Positions 22,769-34,863 are shown, numbered from the stretch's first letter. The stretch is DNA of 64,000 nt from Plicaturopsis crispa FD-325 SS-3 (GCA_000827205.1 KN832554.1:2776690-2840689), one strand, 5' to 3'. Translations and numbers: made by a program. The notes: generated by a model from the letters alone, not told the origin.

Positions 22769-23752
22769 CTACATAAATAGCAAATCGTCGTATCCCTGTA
22801 GCCATGTCCCAGCCCAATCGAATACAACTTCCCCTGTGGGATGCGGAGTAGCGTGCCACGACATCGGCGGACAAGGTAAGGGTATTACCACGCCGCATGT
22901 CAATGGCGCTTCGCTCTGCACCCAGTCCTTCAATATATACGGCGGCTGGGACGGAGAAAGTCTATAGACAAGCATATCGGTGGGGGCACATAGACCATGG
23001 CACGGTGTTGTGCGGCGGTAGATGGGAATTGCCAGGTGAGTAAGGGCAGCCATATCGGAAAGGGGCATGAGGCGGATCCAAGAGGGTATAAGCGGCTGCT
23101 GCTCGCCGAGACCTGAAGATTCAGCGGTCCAGAGAACGAGGTGCGATATCTTCTTTAGAAAACCCCCGAGGGAGGACAGATCCGAGGTCGACCAAGCTGA
23201 GGACCAAGCCGGGCGTATCGTCCATTCGCGCGGCCAACCCGCTTGGCCGAGCGTGAGTCTCGTGCAACGCCAGTTGGGGTTAGCTGATTGCTCCAGGAGA
23301 TGACAGGACCACCCTGTGAATCCCAGAGACGGAATGTAGCTCATGAATCGCAATAGTATGGTGTAGTTAATTGGCGGCGCCATCGCGAGCACGGAGTCAG
23401 AGGCTCGTCGGCAGTTGCCAATCCACATGCGTTGCACGATCTTCTCGTACTCAAGTTCGAGGCGCGAGTTATGCATCCCGTGGTACTGCTGCATAATGAG
23501 GGCAACTTGGAACGCTAGGACGTGACAAGTGTCGGGGAGAAGCACGCTGCGGAGAAGGTGTGGCATCGTTACTGCTCGAAATTGAAATGAGACGCGGCAT
23601 AGCGCCGAGGCCGTCTTGTACGGGAGCCGATTGAAGGAGCCGGGACCGGAGGTGGCATGGGGCGCAGAAGCGATGCGAATTATTTCCAGACCGAGCTCAA
23701 CAGGGAGGTCTTCGAAGCGAAATCCACGCTGACGCGGATCGCACGATGCCAT
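22769..23752 (-). CDS. F-box-like protein, paralog of the one at 44914
   Basis: A single-exon gene of 327 residues. The N terminus FRFEDLPVELGLEIIRIAS is a short F-box-like helix pair of the kind that binds Skp1. No known repeat domain follows; the rest is a conserved basidiomycete module with PHLLRSVLLPDTCHVLAF, SYIPSLGFTGWSCHLLEQ, NWRCTRLTLGQAG, ISHLVLWTAES and LIPSWIRLMPL. The same blocks appear in the same order in the gene at 44914-45891, so the two are duplicates. Substrate is unknown; a role in SCF ubiquitin ligase is inferred from the F-box alone. The start ATG opens MASCDPRQRGF. Confidence 0.8.
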   Translation of the reverse strand: MASCDPRQRGFRFEDLPVELGLEIIRIASAPHATSGPGSFNRLPYKTASALCRVSFQFRAVTMPHLLRSVLLPDTCHVLAFQVALIMQQYHGMHNSRLELEYEKIVQRMWIGNCRRASDSVLAMAPPINYTILLRFMSYIPSLGFTGWSCHLLEQSANPNWRCTRLTLGQAGWPREWTIRPAWSSAWSTSDLSSLGGFLKKISHLVLWTAESSGLGEQQPLIPSWIRLMPLSDMAALTHLAIPIYRRTTPCHGLCAPTDMLVYRLSPSQPPYILKDWVQSEAPLTCGVVIPLPCPPMSWHATPHPTGEVVFDWAGTWLQGYDDLLFM

Positions 23753-24778
23753 CGTGTGGAGTCTGCGAGCTGGGCAATGTCAATGCGGGGATTATTCAGG
23801 TGGAAACTCGCCTTTTTGCGTATTTTATCATTACGGGGCTGCTAGCAATCGTAGGATATACAAAAGGTGGCGGGCGACGGCCATTTTCACAAGTGGTGCC
23901 GCTTGTGTTGTACTTGGGACGGTGACTTTCGTGCGGTACAGGCATGGCGCGACCTAGCACCACCGTGTTTGTTTCCTGCAATACACGCCGCGGCCGGTCA
24001 ACAAAAGGTCATGAAGTTTGAGTAAACTTGTTGCACTTGGTTGATCGCCGCGGCCACGCACCGAAACAAGAGCGAAAAAAGCTCGAGTGGCCTCTGCCAG
24101 CAGTACCGTTGTCAGTCAGGATCATATCTGCGTCCGATGGTATAAGTAGAGGTACCAAATGCGAAGCGCTGATAACATACACTCCACGAGCGGAACCGTC
24201 TCGAGCCATCAGTGCATGAGCGAGCCCGGCGGCAAGCAGGAAATGGACGGCAGCGTGGCGGAAACGTGGTAAGTAAGTTCCGCGGCACTTCCGTCGGTGT
24301 CGCCGTCTGTACAGTCACAATCGGCGTTGCTGCTAGCTCATTATCCAAAGTATCAGCACCAATGGTTCCCTCTGGTAGGACCTGGGTCCTGGGTTCCACG
24401 TGCATGTGTGTGTATCGGAGAGCACTTACTAGTCAGTGGTCACCGGCTGAGTCCCAAGACGGTTTAACGGCGGTCCGACATAGCCAGTTTGAAGTGAATC
24501 TGCCGCTACGATCCCACAGTGCGTCCTCCGACGTCCGTTTCAATTAAATGTCGTGCTCAAGCAATTTTTGATTCTCAGATAGAGTCCCAATCGATCCTGT
24601 AAAACCAAGTCGCTTGGACGGAGCGTGGAATGTAAGACAGGCACATCTGCGCCAATGCCCGAGTATAGCCGACATAAAAGAGATGACTCGTCTCCTTCCC
24701 CTGTCATAAGTGGACAATTGACAGTCCGAATACATTCACTATTTGGACTATAACAGACCAGTATAGCGTCATACTACC
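23753..24778. other. intergenic with orphan TATA box
   Basis: 1.0 kb between divergent genes. It contains TATAAGTA at 24141-24148, the same octamer as in the PAL promoter. An ATG at about 24216 is followed by a good donor (GTAAGTAAG) and acceptor 46 nt later, but the joined frame stops after about 25 codons. It may be an untranslated transcript or a lost gene. The promoter of the flavin oxidase lies at the right end. Confidence 0.35.
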
Positions 24779-26409
24779 ATGGCTGTCGAAAAGTCCGACC
24801 GCATCCTAATCGTTGGGGCGGGTTGCTTTGGAATATCTACTGCGTATCATCTACTGCAGCGCGGATACACCTCAATTACAGTTGTGGACCGCTCAGACGT
24901 ACTCCCCGCTCCAGATGCTGCAAGTACTGATCTTAACAAAAGTGCGTCGTTCCCAATGCAATTTGCATGCTAAAGCATTTCTCACCGGCCTTCGATTGCA
25001 GTTGTGCGGAGCTCGTACAACGACATCTTCTACGCGAAACTTGCCCAAGACGCCATCAAAGCGTTTAAAGCGGAGAAAGACGTGTGGGGAGAGGATACCT
25101 ACCACGAGTGAGTTCATTCATTTCCTGGTCATATCTATGACCGATATCGATAATTACCCCGCTCCAGGACAGGCGTACTCGTGTTCGGTCTGGGCACCCC
25201 TTACGCTGACGCAGCACTAGCCAGTGACACTGCACTGGGAGCTAGGCTCGAACCGCTCATTGCCGACCGCTACGCCAACACCCCACTCAATGGTCGGGCT
25301 GTCGCGGCTGGTGCGAAAGGCTATCTGAACCTTGACGGCGGCTGGGCGGCCGCCGCGCACGGTGTATCGAGTGCAATACGGAAGGTCATTGCGATGGGAG
25401 GCACTGTGGTTCCCGGAAAGGTCGTCCGTCAGCTCATCCGCACTCCGGAGGGACGGACGGCGGGAGTGGAATGTGCAGACGGAACGCGGTTTGACGCCGA
25501 TCTGGTTATACTTGCATCTGGCGCGTGGACCGCATCGGCGTTCCCTGAACTTCGCCTAGGTGATATGCTCGTAGCGACTGGGTGCGTATACGCATATCTT
25601 CCAAGGCTTTTCATCGTATCGATTTGCTGATGCCGTGTCCAATTCCTAGCCAATCCATCGCAACTATCCAGCTCTCCGCTGCAGAAGCTGCCCGATACCG
25701 CGAGTCCCCTGTACTTCTCGATTTCGCAACGGGATTTTATATGTTCCCTGTACGCCATCCAGCGCCTCTCCTTTCTCATCCATCCGATTTACTCCTTATG
25801 CAGCCAAACGAAGATAATATCATCAAAATCGCAATTCATTCCTTTGGGTATACGAACACAGCCAGTGAGCAAGCTGTATCGACACCGCGCACGCTTCTGT
25901 CCCATGCGCAGGACGGTCTACGAATACCGTTGGAAATGCTCAAAACGCTGCGTGCGGCGCTGCGAGAAGTATATCCGGAACTCGCAGACCGCGCGATGGG
26001 CACTCGACTTTGCTGGTGAGAATTACGATGATACTATTGCGCAACGGCTGTATCGTTCCTAAATTTCTCCCTGTGTGCGCAGGTACACGGATACGCCGAA
26101 CGGGAACTGGGTCATTGGGCCTGTATCTGCTGCAGACCCAGGATTAATCCTCGCAACAGGCGGGAGTGGGCATGCATTCAAGGTACGTTCCGATTCAGTG
26201 ACCTGTGAAAGCTACTCATGAGATTGGATGTACAGTTTCTACCTGTGATTGGGAGCCTCGTTGCGGACGCCGTAGAAGGTAACGTGAACGAGAGGTTCTC
26301 GATAGGCGAGCGTGAACGCATCCCAGAGGGGTCTCGGTATGGTGATGGCACACCCAAAGAGCTGCAAGCTGATGCACTGTGCTCGGACGAGGACCTTAAG
26401 GGGGCGTAG
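24779..26409 (+). CDS. FAD-dependent DAO-family oxidase (fructosyl-amino acid / sarcosine oxidase-like)
   Basis: Oxidises a secondary amine (fructosyl amino acid, sarcosine, pipecolate or saccharopine type) with FAD and oxygen. The N terminus has the Rossmann dinucleotide motif ILIVGAGCFGISTAYHLLQR followed by VVDRSD. Splicing gives KIVRSSYNDIFYAKLAQDA, GYLNLDGGWAAAAHGVSSAI (substrate-loop region), ADLVILASGAWTASAFPEL, GMLVATG, then CWYTDTPNGNWVIGP and ILATGGSGHAFKFLPVIGSL, the typical C-terminal FAD-closing motif of fungal members. About seven exons with 50-70 nt introns. It ends SDEDLKGA without a peroxisomal SKL signal. The exact substrate cannot be chosen between the listed options. Confidence 0.85.
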
Positions 26410-26638
26410 TGACAATACTATCCGCCTTTTGCCTGCAAAGCTCGGAACATCTCAAGATCAATGCCATCCAGCGAAATCGGCTGCGTACAAAAAGCAAAAA
26501 AGGATATATGTAAAGTAGATGTATAAAATACACGTTGCGTTAGTAACTACTTTTTGGTTGCAAGCAAATCGTCTATGTAGATTGGTTAGGTAGTAGAAAT
26601 CTCCGGTGAAAAATTTTGAGCGACAACATTGTCCTGGC

Positions 26639-29600
26639 TCACGCCCGGACGCCCACGAACTCCCTCCACGATCGCACCTCAGAGGGGATGCGGCCTTCGG
26701 TATAGTTCCTCAGACCGCCCTCTGGTATCTTTTTAGCAAGACTTTCCACAAACAGCTGTGCCGTCCGTGCATTGTTGAGCAGCGGCAACCCGAAGTCTAC
26801 GGCATTCCTAGATAGGCGATTCAGTCAGCAAGCTACCACTTCAGCACACCGAGGAGATCACGTACCTTCGGGCGACGTAGTCCTCATCCGTGAAGCCCGT
26901 TCCCCGGGATTTCGCGAGGTTGAACACGCATTGAATGTCGTGTTCGTCAAAGACCTCGCGCAGCATACGCTTATCCTTGGTCGGGAAGAATATACGCTTC
27001 GCCCCTACGTACGGGAGTCCGTTCAAGAAATCTTCGACCACAGGGGAGGAGCAGTAAAGTTTGAATCCCAGGTCCATTAAGCCTTTGGCGATGGTAGCCA
27101 TTTCTGGCTGGGAAATGTCACCGCCAATGAGAACGCCGGACCCTGCACGAGGCGGCTTGAAGCCTGTTGTAGAGAGTAATGCGGCCCAGTAGGCTTCGTA
27201 GATGTCCTTCCCAAAGCTGGCCACTTCACCAGTACTTGCCATTTCTACATACATCATTAGCAAATGAAGCTGCATTCCCAAGCATGAATTGTAGAAAAAC
27301 ACTCACCGACGCCAAGGAAAGGGTCAGCACCGCCTAGTCGTGTCCATGAGAACTGTGCGACCTTTATGGAAGTGTAGTCGCGCTCCTGGGCCATGATATC
27401 CACGGGTGCCGGTACGTTCTCGCCAACGATAGCAGCTGTTGCCGTGTCGATGAAGTTGTGCGCAAGGACTTTCGACACAAAGGGGAACGAGCGCGAGGCA
27501 CGCAAGTTACATTCGATGACCTTGAGCTGCGCTGGCTCACCGTCTTCAGCCGGTTTGCGTATAATCTGCATGTTGAACGGCCCAGATATTTCGAAAGCTA
27601 CGGCCACCTTCTCTGCGATCTCCTTCAGGCGCGCCATGTCGCTTTTATCCAGCGAAAACGGCGGGAGCACGAGGGTTGCGTCACCGGAATGCACACCGGC
27701 GTTCTCGACGTGCTCGGATACAGCGTGTACGAGAAGTTGCCCGTTGTGAGCCACAGCGTCGACATCGATCTCTTGCGCATTGTCAATGAATTTGGTGATA
27801 ACGACGGGGTGGAGTGGCGATACAGATGCGGCAGCTGAGAGATTGTACTCAAGCGCCGCCTCCTCGTACACAACGTTCATCGCGGCTCCCGAAAGAACAT
27901 ACGAAGGTCGGATCAAGACCGGATAACTATTCTCGTGCACTTGGCGTCAGTAAGGGGCAGAGAAACAGTTATCGAGAAATTACTTGCCTGACTTTGTTGG
28001 CAAATGCCTTCGCAGCGTCCAGAGTGGTGACCTCGGTCCATTCCGGTTGGTCGACGCCGATGCTATCAAGAACCGAGGAAAATTTATGGCGATCTTCCGC
28101 TGTGTCGATTTTCTCGGGATCGGTGCCGAGAACATTGACACCCGTGTTCTTGAGTCGAAGTGCGATGTTCTGGGGCAATTGGCCTGTAAAGTATTGAGAT
28201 GAGGTGACGGGCATAACGCGGTGCATGGTGACATACCTCCGACGCTGACAATGACACCCTGGGCTTGCTCGAGCTCGTAGATATCCATGACACGTTCGTA
28301 GCCAAGCTCTTCGAAGTACAGCCTATCCGCCTCGTCGAAATCGGTGGACACAGTTTCCGGGTTGTAGTTGATCATAATCGTACGTCTGCCCATATCCTTG
28401 AGCTTCCGCGCGCAGGTGACCGCACACCAATCGAACTCCACGCTGCTGCCGATACGGTACACGCCGCTGCCGAGGACCATCGTGCCGTGCTCGTCGAATT
28501 CGACGTCGTGTTCCGATGCGTTGTAGGTGGTGTAAAGGTAGTTCGTGTGGGCGGGGTACTCGGCGGCGAGAGTGTCAATGCGCTTTACGAACGGAGTGAT
28601 GCCGAGGGACTTTCGGTGGGCACGCACTACGTCTTCGGTCGAGGAGACGAGGTCGGCGATCTGGATGTCTGCGAATCCCATGCGCTTGGCGCGCTGCATG
28701 AGGTCGAAGTCAACATTCTCGATGGTTCCGGCGGCTTTGAGGGCGTGGTGCGTCTGGACGATGTTGTCGATTTTGTACAGGAACCACTGGGCAGTACTGT
28801 CAATGCTAAATTCACTGTTTCGTCGAACGATGACTTACCTTGTCGATCTTGGTCAGGTCATGCACCTGATCCACAGTGTAGTTCTTGTTGTACATCGCAT
28901 ATGCAATGGCGAACAGGCGCATGTCGGTAGGGTTTTGCAATGCGCCATCGAGGTCCTCGGGGCTAATGTACGCCTCGAAACCCTTCCACCGAGGGTCGAC
29001 CTGACGGATTGCTTTCTGCAAACTCTCTTCGAACGTGCGCCCAATAGCCATAACCTCACCAACGCTCTTCATCGCCGAACCTACCTTGCGGTCTACCTGG
29101 GTCGAGAATTTGGCAAGATCCCATTTCGGAATTTTCGTGACGATGTAGTCCAATGACGGCTCGAAACACGCGGTTGTTGTTTTTGTCACAGCGTTTGGGA
29201 GTTCGGGAAGGGTGTGGCCGAGAGCGATTTTGGCTGCCGTGTATGCAAGCGGGTATCCTGTTGCCTTGGACGCGAGCGCACTAGAACGACTCAACCTACA
29301 AACGCACGTGAGCTAAATGTACAGTATAACGGGAAAACCACCACTGATTTTTCTTACCGTGCATTGACCTCGATGACGCAGTACTCCCGCGACGTTGGGT
29401 TCAGCGCGTACTGGATGTTGCACTCGCCGACAACGCCGAGGTGGCGAATAACCTTTATAGCGGCGCTACGCAGCATGTGGTATTCATCATCGGGAAGTGT
29501 CTGTGATGGCGCGACGACGATCGAGTCTCCAGTGTGTGTGCCGAGCGGGTCGAAGTTCTCCATGTTGCAGCAGATGATGGTGTTCTGTAGCGCGCGTTCA

Positions 29601-30595
29601 AGCATACCACATATACTGGAGGCACGAAGAACTCACGTCGGCGCCGTCACGAACGACCTCGTATTCGAGTTCCTTCCATCCCTTCATGCTGCGTTCAATG
29701 AGCACCTGAGGACTGAGCGCGAGGCCCTTTGCCGAGAGATCGCGCAATTCTTCGGGGTCGTTCGCAAATCCAGAACCGAGACCGCCCAGAGTGAAGGCAG
29801 AGCGTAGAATAACCGGGTAGCCGATAACAGCCGCAGCATCGAGGGCAGCATTTACTGAAGATACCGCCGTGGACTGCGCCGCGGGAATGTCAATTTCTGT
29901 GGCATAGTGTCAGTGAGAACTTGTATTGGCTATTCTTTCGTAATAATACCTTTTAGAGCTTGAACGAAAAGATCCCTGTCCTCCGATATTTCCAATGTCC
30001 GAATGGGAGTGCCCAAAACCTGTACGCCGAGGCGCTCCAGTACACCCATTCTGTCCAGTTCGATGCCGACATTGAGCGCGCTCTGTCCACCGAAAGTAAG
30101 CAGAATCCCATCCGGACGCTCCTTCTCGAGAACGTATGCGACGTAGTCCGTGGTGATGGGCAGAAAATAAACCTCGGAGGCGAGCTGGTGCGAGGTTTGC
30201 CAGGTTGCAATATTCGGGTTAATGAGGACGGCGTCGACACCCTCCTCGCGCAGCGCTTTCATGGCCTGCGAGCCGGAGTAGTCGAATTCGCCTGCCTGCC
30301 CAATGCTAAGCCCGCCACTGCCGACTACGACGACCTTTTGAACATCGGGCCGTGGCAGCTTTGGGAGGACTTTCGCAGAGATCTTGCGTGCGAGCTCGGA
30401 GGGGGAGCTGAGGACATGCTCGTCACCTTCCTTCGCCGTGTATGAGCCTACTGCGGGTGTTGCGACTGCTCGTGCTACTGATGTCGGTGCTGCGAATGCA
30501 CGTCGGGTGGTAGAATGGAGAGAACGGGCACCGGCGTAGGACCTGGGCGCGGTGAGAGTGCGCAGGAGAGAGGGCTGTAAACGAACGAAGCCCAT
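26639..30595 (-). CDS. CPA2: carbamoyl-phosphate synthase large subunit, arginine-specific, mitochondrial
   Basis: Makes carbamoyl phosphate from bicarbonate, glutamine-derived ammonia and 2 ATP for arginine synthesis; works with a separate small amidotransferase subunit. It is not fused to aspartate transcarbamylase, so it is the arginine-pathway form. The first 45 residues are basic and Ser/Ala-rich without acids ([20 protein letters not shown]), a good mitochondrial presequence. Two ATP-grasp halves are visible: [60 protein letters not shown] in the first; [36 protein letters not shown] and [20 protein letters not shown] in the second. A C-terminal MGS-like regulatory domain follows ([17 protein letters not shown]), ending EFVGVRA. 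About eight exons, roughly 1150 residues. Confidence 0.95.
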
Positions 30596-32004
30596 TCTTT
30601 TTGCGCCCTAAAGAGGGCCTGGGGAAAGACCTTCAGACGCGTCCACGAAACAAGTTGAAGGGCAAGATTTTTGCGCAGACAATTTTGAGTCCGAAGAAAT
30701 TTCAAAATTGAGTCAACGCGATCGTCGGTCCTTTTAGTACCTGCAAACAGGCTGCAATGTCAAGATGCTACAGTGCTCGATTGTTGGCGCATAAGCAGAG
30801 GGATAGCCGTTGGAACACTAAACGATATCATGATAGTGCATTGGTAGTCGGCATATGTATACGACATGTTATATCAGTGCATAGAGTAGCGATGTAGGCG
30901 TTAGTCCAGGGAAAAGCCTCGTCGAGAAACGTATGTATGCTGCGCTAGCACATACCCGGGAACCAAGTTCACGAAGACGCCTTCTTGATTGAAGGAAACA
31001 TTTTCGCAGGGCTTCGATGCATATCGCGTCGGGTTCCCTGCGGACGCGGCTCTCCACGCGCCGTCGCCAATCTGTGTCAACCACCGAGTGGATTAGCGGG
31101 CATAGTGCACAAGGATGGTCATTTCGTTCTGCGTGCATTGATGTCCAACATCAAGGAGAAGGTGGTGCTTAGGCTTCCATTTGGGGAGGCCGCATTTTCC
31201 GTGGCGTTCACCCACTTCAGCAGGGATTGCAGCCCGGAAAAGGACTTCGCGGGAGTAGAGCAGCGCCTGCAGCCCGTTCTACGGCGACGTCAAGTTCAGC
31301 ACGCCGCCTCCACGATGTATGCAGTGAATTTCGTCGTAATTTCCGTGAGGGCAATGTGGTGGAATGAACGACGAGCCCTGCAAGGGGAGGAGGTCAAGGT
31401 ATCCATTTGATACTTAGAGCATCAGCAGACAGTGTGGAGCTGTGATATCTTGAATGGTTGCCCGCCACTGGCCAAGGCAGGGGAAGAAACGTGACGAGAT
31501 CCGAGAGACGTCAAAATTTCTTCTGCGAAAGGCGAATCAACTGGGAATAATGCGCTAGTTTTTGTGACTCGTGCAGTTCAGCCGCAGTTATGAAAGAACT
31601 CGAACGCACCTCTTTATCACTGCGATCAGGACAGGACATACACTTCCAGGGAGCCGGGGAGGGTAGAAGACGTGCCCATGCGGTGAGAAACAGTGATGCA
31701 AATAATGAAAGCCGTTCAAGACGAAGACGACCTAGTAAAGACTTGAAACCAAGATGACTCGAATGGTCGCCAGGTGGTGACGCTTGACTCTTCCGAAGCT
31801 GCTGAGCCTGAGCAGTACCCAGACGCATACGTCCGTTGGCGGGGAATATCAACTTAGCAAGTTGAGGAAATAGTAGTAGTACGAGTGACAAAGTTTTTGG
31901 CGAGGAGAGAGTCGCTTATTTGCACGTGTTTACCAACGCCTTCCGATGTAGAGAAGTTGGCGCGTCGTTCTTGAACACAGTTGCGATTTTGTCTTGTCTT
32001 GTTC
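30596..32004. other. intergenic, divergent promoters
   Basis: 1.4 kb between the divergent CPA2 and REX2 genes. A 141-codon open frame on the plus strand (30985-31410) and a 126-codon one on the minus strand (31511-31891) have no recognisable motif, no homolog I know and no supporting splice pattern, so I do not call them genes. The ends serve as promoters. Confidence 0.4.
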
Positions 32005-33097
32005 ATGCTGCGACTTTCCAGGACACTTACCCTAACACCGTTGCGCCAGCATCTATCAAATACTACTCGGTACAAGCAGTCGCGTCTGTCTTTCCGAACC
32101 ATCAACAAGATGGCCGCTCCTCGTCCACTCAACTTTTACGCTGGACCGTTGGTCTGGGTTGACTGCGAAATGACTGGTCTGAACCCCCGGAAGGACAAAA
32201 TTCTCGAAATCGCGGTTTTGATCACGAACGGGAACCTTGAACTCGTAGATGAGGGCATAGAGTTTGTCATTCGGACCGATAAATCAGCCCTCGACGGGTA
32301 AGCAAGCACGCGACCGCCTGTGCGTCTGGCTGTGGTGCTAACGCGGGCAAAGTTTAGCATGGATCAGTGGTGCACGAACCAGCACGGAAGAGTGCGTCCT
32401 ACATTGTTCTGACCGCCGCGTGTGCGGCGCTGAATGTCGGGTTACTGCTGTATAGTCTGGCCTGACGCAGGCGTGCTTGGATTCGCCGTACACAACCTCG
32501 TACGTTTCGCAGGCGGTGCTGGCATACATAAAGAAGTGGATACCAGACCAGCGCGTTGGCGTCCTAGCCGGAAACTCCGTGCATGCGGACAGGTCGTTCT
32601 TGCAAGAAGAGATGCCAGAGGTTATCGACTGGCTTCATTACCGGTGTTTTTTCGCGCAGCCATTTTGTGCCTAGATGTGATCACTAATTTCTAGCGCCTA
32701 ATTTCTAGCATAGTCGGTACGCTGCTTCCATGTACATCCAGAAAGTTGAGAATGCTGACATTCCTTACTATAGACGTGTCTTCAATCAAGGCGAGTGATG
32801 GTGATACCTGCGTGAGATCCAACAATGGAATTGACATGGCTTTAGGAATTGTGCCGCCGGTGGTACCCGATGCGCCTTCCCCCCAGAGAGAATGGAGTAG
32901 AGAGCAGCCACCGGCGAGTTGTTTTGTCATTCCATCATTTCGTCGATGATAACAGATCGAACTTGCAGCGCTCTGGACGATATACAAGGGTCTATAAGAG
33001 GTATGCCCCGCGGTCTATGTTGATATCTTGAGCTAAACTACTTGTACCGGTAGAACTGCAGTGGTACCGTGACAATATCTTCATCCCGCCGCATTGA
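32005..33097 (+). CDS. REX2: oligoribonuclease (REX2 / Orn, DEDDh exonuclease)
   Basis: Degrades 2-5 nt RNAs from the 3' end. Eight exons (32005-32297, 32358-32391, 32456-32643, 32709-32716, 32774-32790, 32846-32913, 32969-33000, 33054-33097) sum to 684 nt = 227 residues. DEDDh motifs: LVWVDCEMTGLNP (D, E), AGNSVHADRSFLQEEMP (D), then ASHR-type block ESSHRALDDIQGSI (H, D), ending WYRDNIF. Residues 1-35 (MLRLSRTLTLTPLRQH...) are basic and acid-free, a likely mitochondrial signal; the second ATG at 32110 starts a cytosol-sized form. Exons 4 and 5 are only 8 and 17 nt and together give HYRIVDVSSIKELCRRW, matching the family. Two introns appear to use GC donors (GCGAGT at 32791 and 32914). Confidence 0.94.
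32709..32716 (+). other. 8-nt microexon of REX2
   Basis: CATAGTCG is flanked by TTCTAG and GTACGC. It completes the Arg codon of HYR, codes Ile-Val and starts the Asp codon, giving RIVDVSSIK, the family sequence at this place. Without it the frame is broken. Confidence 0.82.
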
Positions 33098-33525
33098 TTC
33101 AGCTTGACATACGCGATCTTGTATACTTATTTTCTCGCTCTTGGACTCTTCTCGACCTACATACTTTGTTACGTTGCCCAGAATTACCCCCTTTCATGAG
33201 AAAGATGAAACCGTAATGGCACGGTGATCCCAGTAAGCACAGGGCCAGTCACCCAAATCGAACGCGACGCGAGAACGGTTTATGTAGAGGTCTGCCCTCA
33301 CTACAGGTTTACAGGTCAGAATTGTCGATAAGGCTATCGACACATTACAAGTTCGTATCGGACTGGAAAAAAACTGAATAGTAGGGAAAGCATGCGCATG
33401 GAAAGTACACGTGCGCCGTAAGATACCACACGAAAATGACCGTTGAAGGATATATGGAATGGAAATATGAAGCCTCAGCACGGTGGAAAAGATGATGTCC
33501 GAAAATGAAGCGCAGCACAGTCGTG
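33098..33525. other. intergenic, convergent gene ends
   Basis: 428 bp between the REX2 stop and the stop of the SWIB gene on the other strand. Open frames run through from the SWIB side but lack conserved sequence. Nothing else seen. Confidence 0.4.
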
Positions 33526-34575
33526 CTACTCTTCCGGTTCGTGCAAATGCCTGAGGGCAGCAACCAACATTAAACTCTTGTTTAGCGAAAGGAGGACGAA
33601 ACACATACTCTCCCAAGACCTTGTTCATTCTGAACATGTCGATCTTGTCCGTGTTAAAGACGGCCTTCAGCTTGGGGTCACATATGATCTCTCGCTTGTT
33701 GTCCGGATTCTGGAGGTTGTTCCCCTTGATGTATTGCCAGAGCTGCTTCACCACTATGTGCACAATGGTTGAAAACACGGATAAAACATGGCATTCGTTC
33801 TATTCGCTCACCTTGTGGCCGAGATAGCTTGTCAACCGCGATGACACTCGCTAGCGGTTCGCTGCGGTGCAAATGTGAGCATCGGGTCATCGAAATGAGG
33901 TGCAATCAAGAGAAATCGGTACCTTAGGAGATATTCCTTGCTAAACCCTCCCCGGGCTGTACCACCACCCTCGGAGGGGGCCTTCTTCTTCTTGGTCTTG
34001 GGTTTCTTCTCGCCCTCCTCACCGCTGTCATCCTCGCCCGAATCGACCGTGGCCGCGCTCTTCTTCTTCCTGCTGTTCTTCTTCGGCGTACCGTTCGCGG
34101 TACGTCCTCTGGTGCCTGTACTCCGCCGTGCGCGACCGTTGATCTCACTTGAGAGTTGGCGAGCAAGTTCGGCATCTGTCAATTCGCCCCTTTTGACCTT
34201 TTTCGCCTTCTTCGCGGGCGGGGAGACGGCCTCCCCATCCTCCTCACCCTCATCGTCGCGCGGTTCACCGCCATGGTAATATTCCGGACCCTCTGACCCG
34301 CGTTTCCGCTTGCCCGACCCGGCATCCTCCCCGCCGTCCTCCTCTCCGTCGTCGTCCTCCCCGCCGCCGTTTTCCGCGCTCACTTTCTCGAACACGCTCG
34401 CAATCACGGCGTCGACGGCGTCCTTGTTCGCCTTCAGGATTTCCGCGGTGACCGACGGCTCGACCTCCAGGAGGTGTTTCCGCACGCGCTTCGCACTAAT
34501 GGTGGTGAGATCGGTCCCTGGGGCGGACAAAATCCGTCGAATGGCCGGCTCGAGGCTGTTCGCGTCGAAGGCCAT
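33526..34575 (-). CDS. DEK_C plus SWIB/MDM2 domain protein
   Basis: Probable chromatin or transcription factor (related to yeast UAF30/TRI1, a subunit of the Pol I upstream activating factor or a paralog). Residues 1-65 form a DEK_C domain (LEPAIRRILS ... TISAKRVRKHLLEVEPSVTA). The middle 130 residues are disordered, acidic then Lys-rich (KKAKKVKRGE, KKPKTKKKKAP), with likely nuclear localisation signals. The SWIB domain starts at GFSKEYLLRSEPLASVIA and, after splicing, continues VVKQLWQYIKGNNLQNPDNK, REIICDPKLKAVF and MFRMNKVLGEHLHEPEE, the usual end. Four exons; the last contains only HLHEPEE and the stop at 33526-33528. The gene is divergent from nothing near; its start lies 289 bp from the HRD3 stop on the same strand. 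Confidence 0.92.
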
Positions 34576-34863
34576 GATGCTAACGTGAATACCCTGAAGA
34601 AAACGAGGAAAGCGGAAGGCACGATGGACGGGACCTGGTACCTATGCAGGAATGTCGTGACGGAGAGTGCAAAGGATATTGATTTCGGGCCGAGCGCGTC
34701 AGTGGCTGAACTCCGACTGGTATTTCAGGGGTGCCCGCAGCCCGCCGCCCGCCGTTGCGTGCGTCGGGAAAGCGCTCGGACTCGATGGGAGATACATCTA
34801 TGCCAATCCGTATATATTGTACACATGCGCATACTAGTTCCACGAAGGGAGGGGGGCAACGAT

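Noticed and set aside
28265-29807. Plus-strand frames of about 200 codons inside CPA2
   Set aside because: Antisense shadows of a GC-rich conserved gene, without motifs of their own.
30985-31410. 141-codon open frame on the plus strand between CPA2 and REX2
   Set aside because: No family motif, atypical residue mix and no supporting splice pattern; open frames of this length occur by chance in this base composition.
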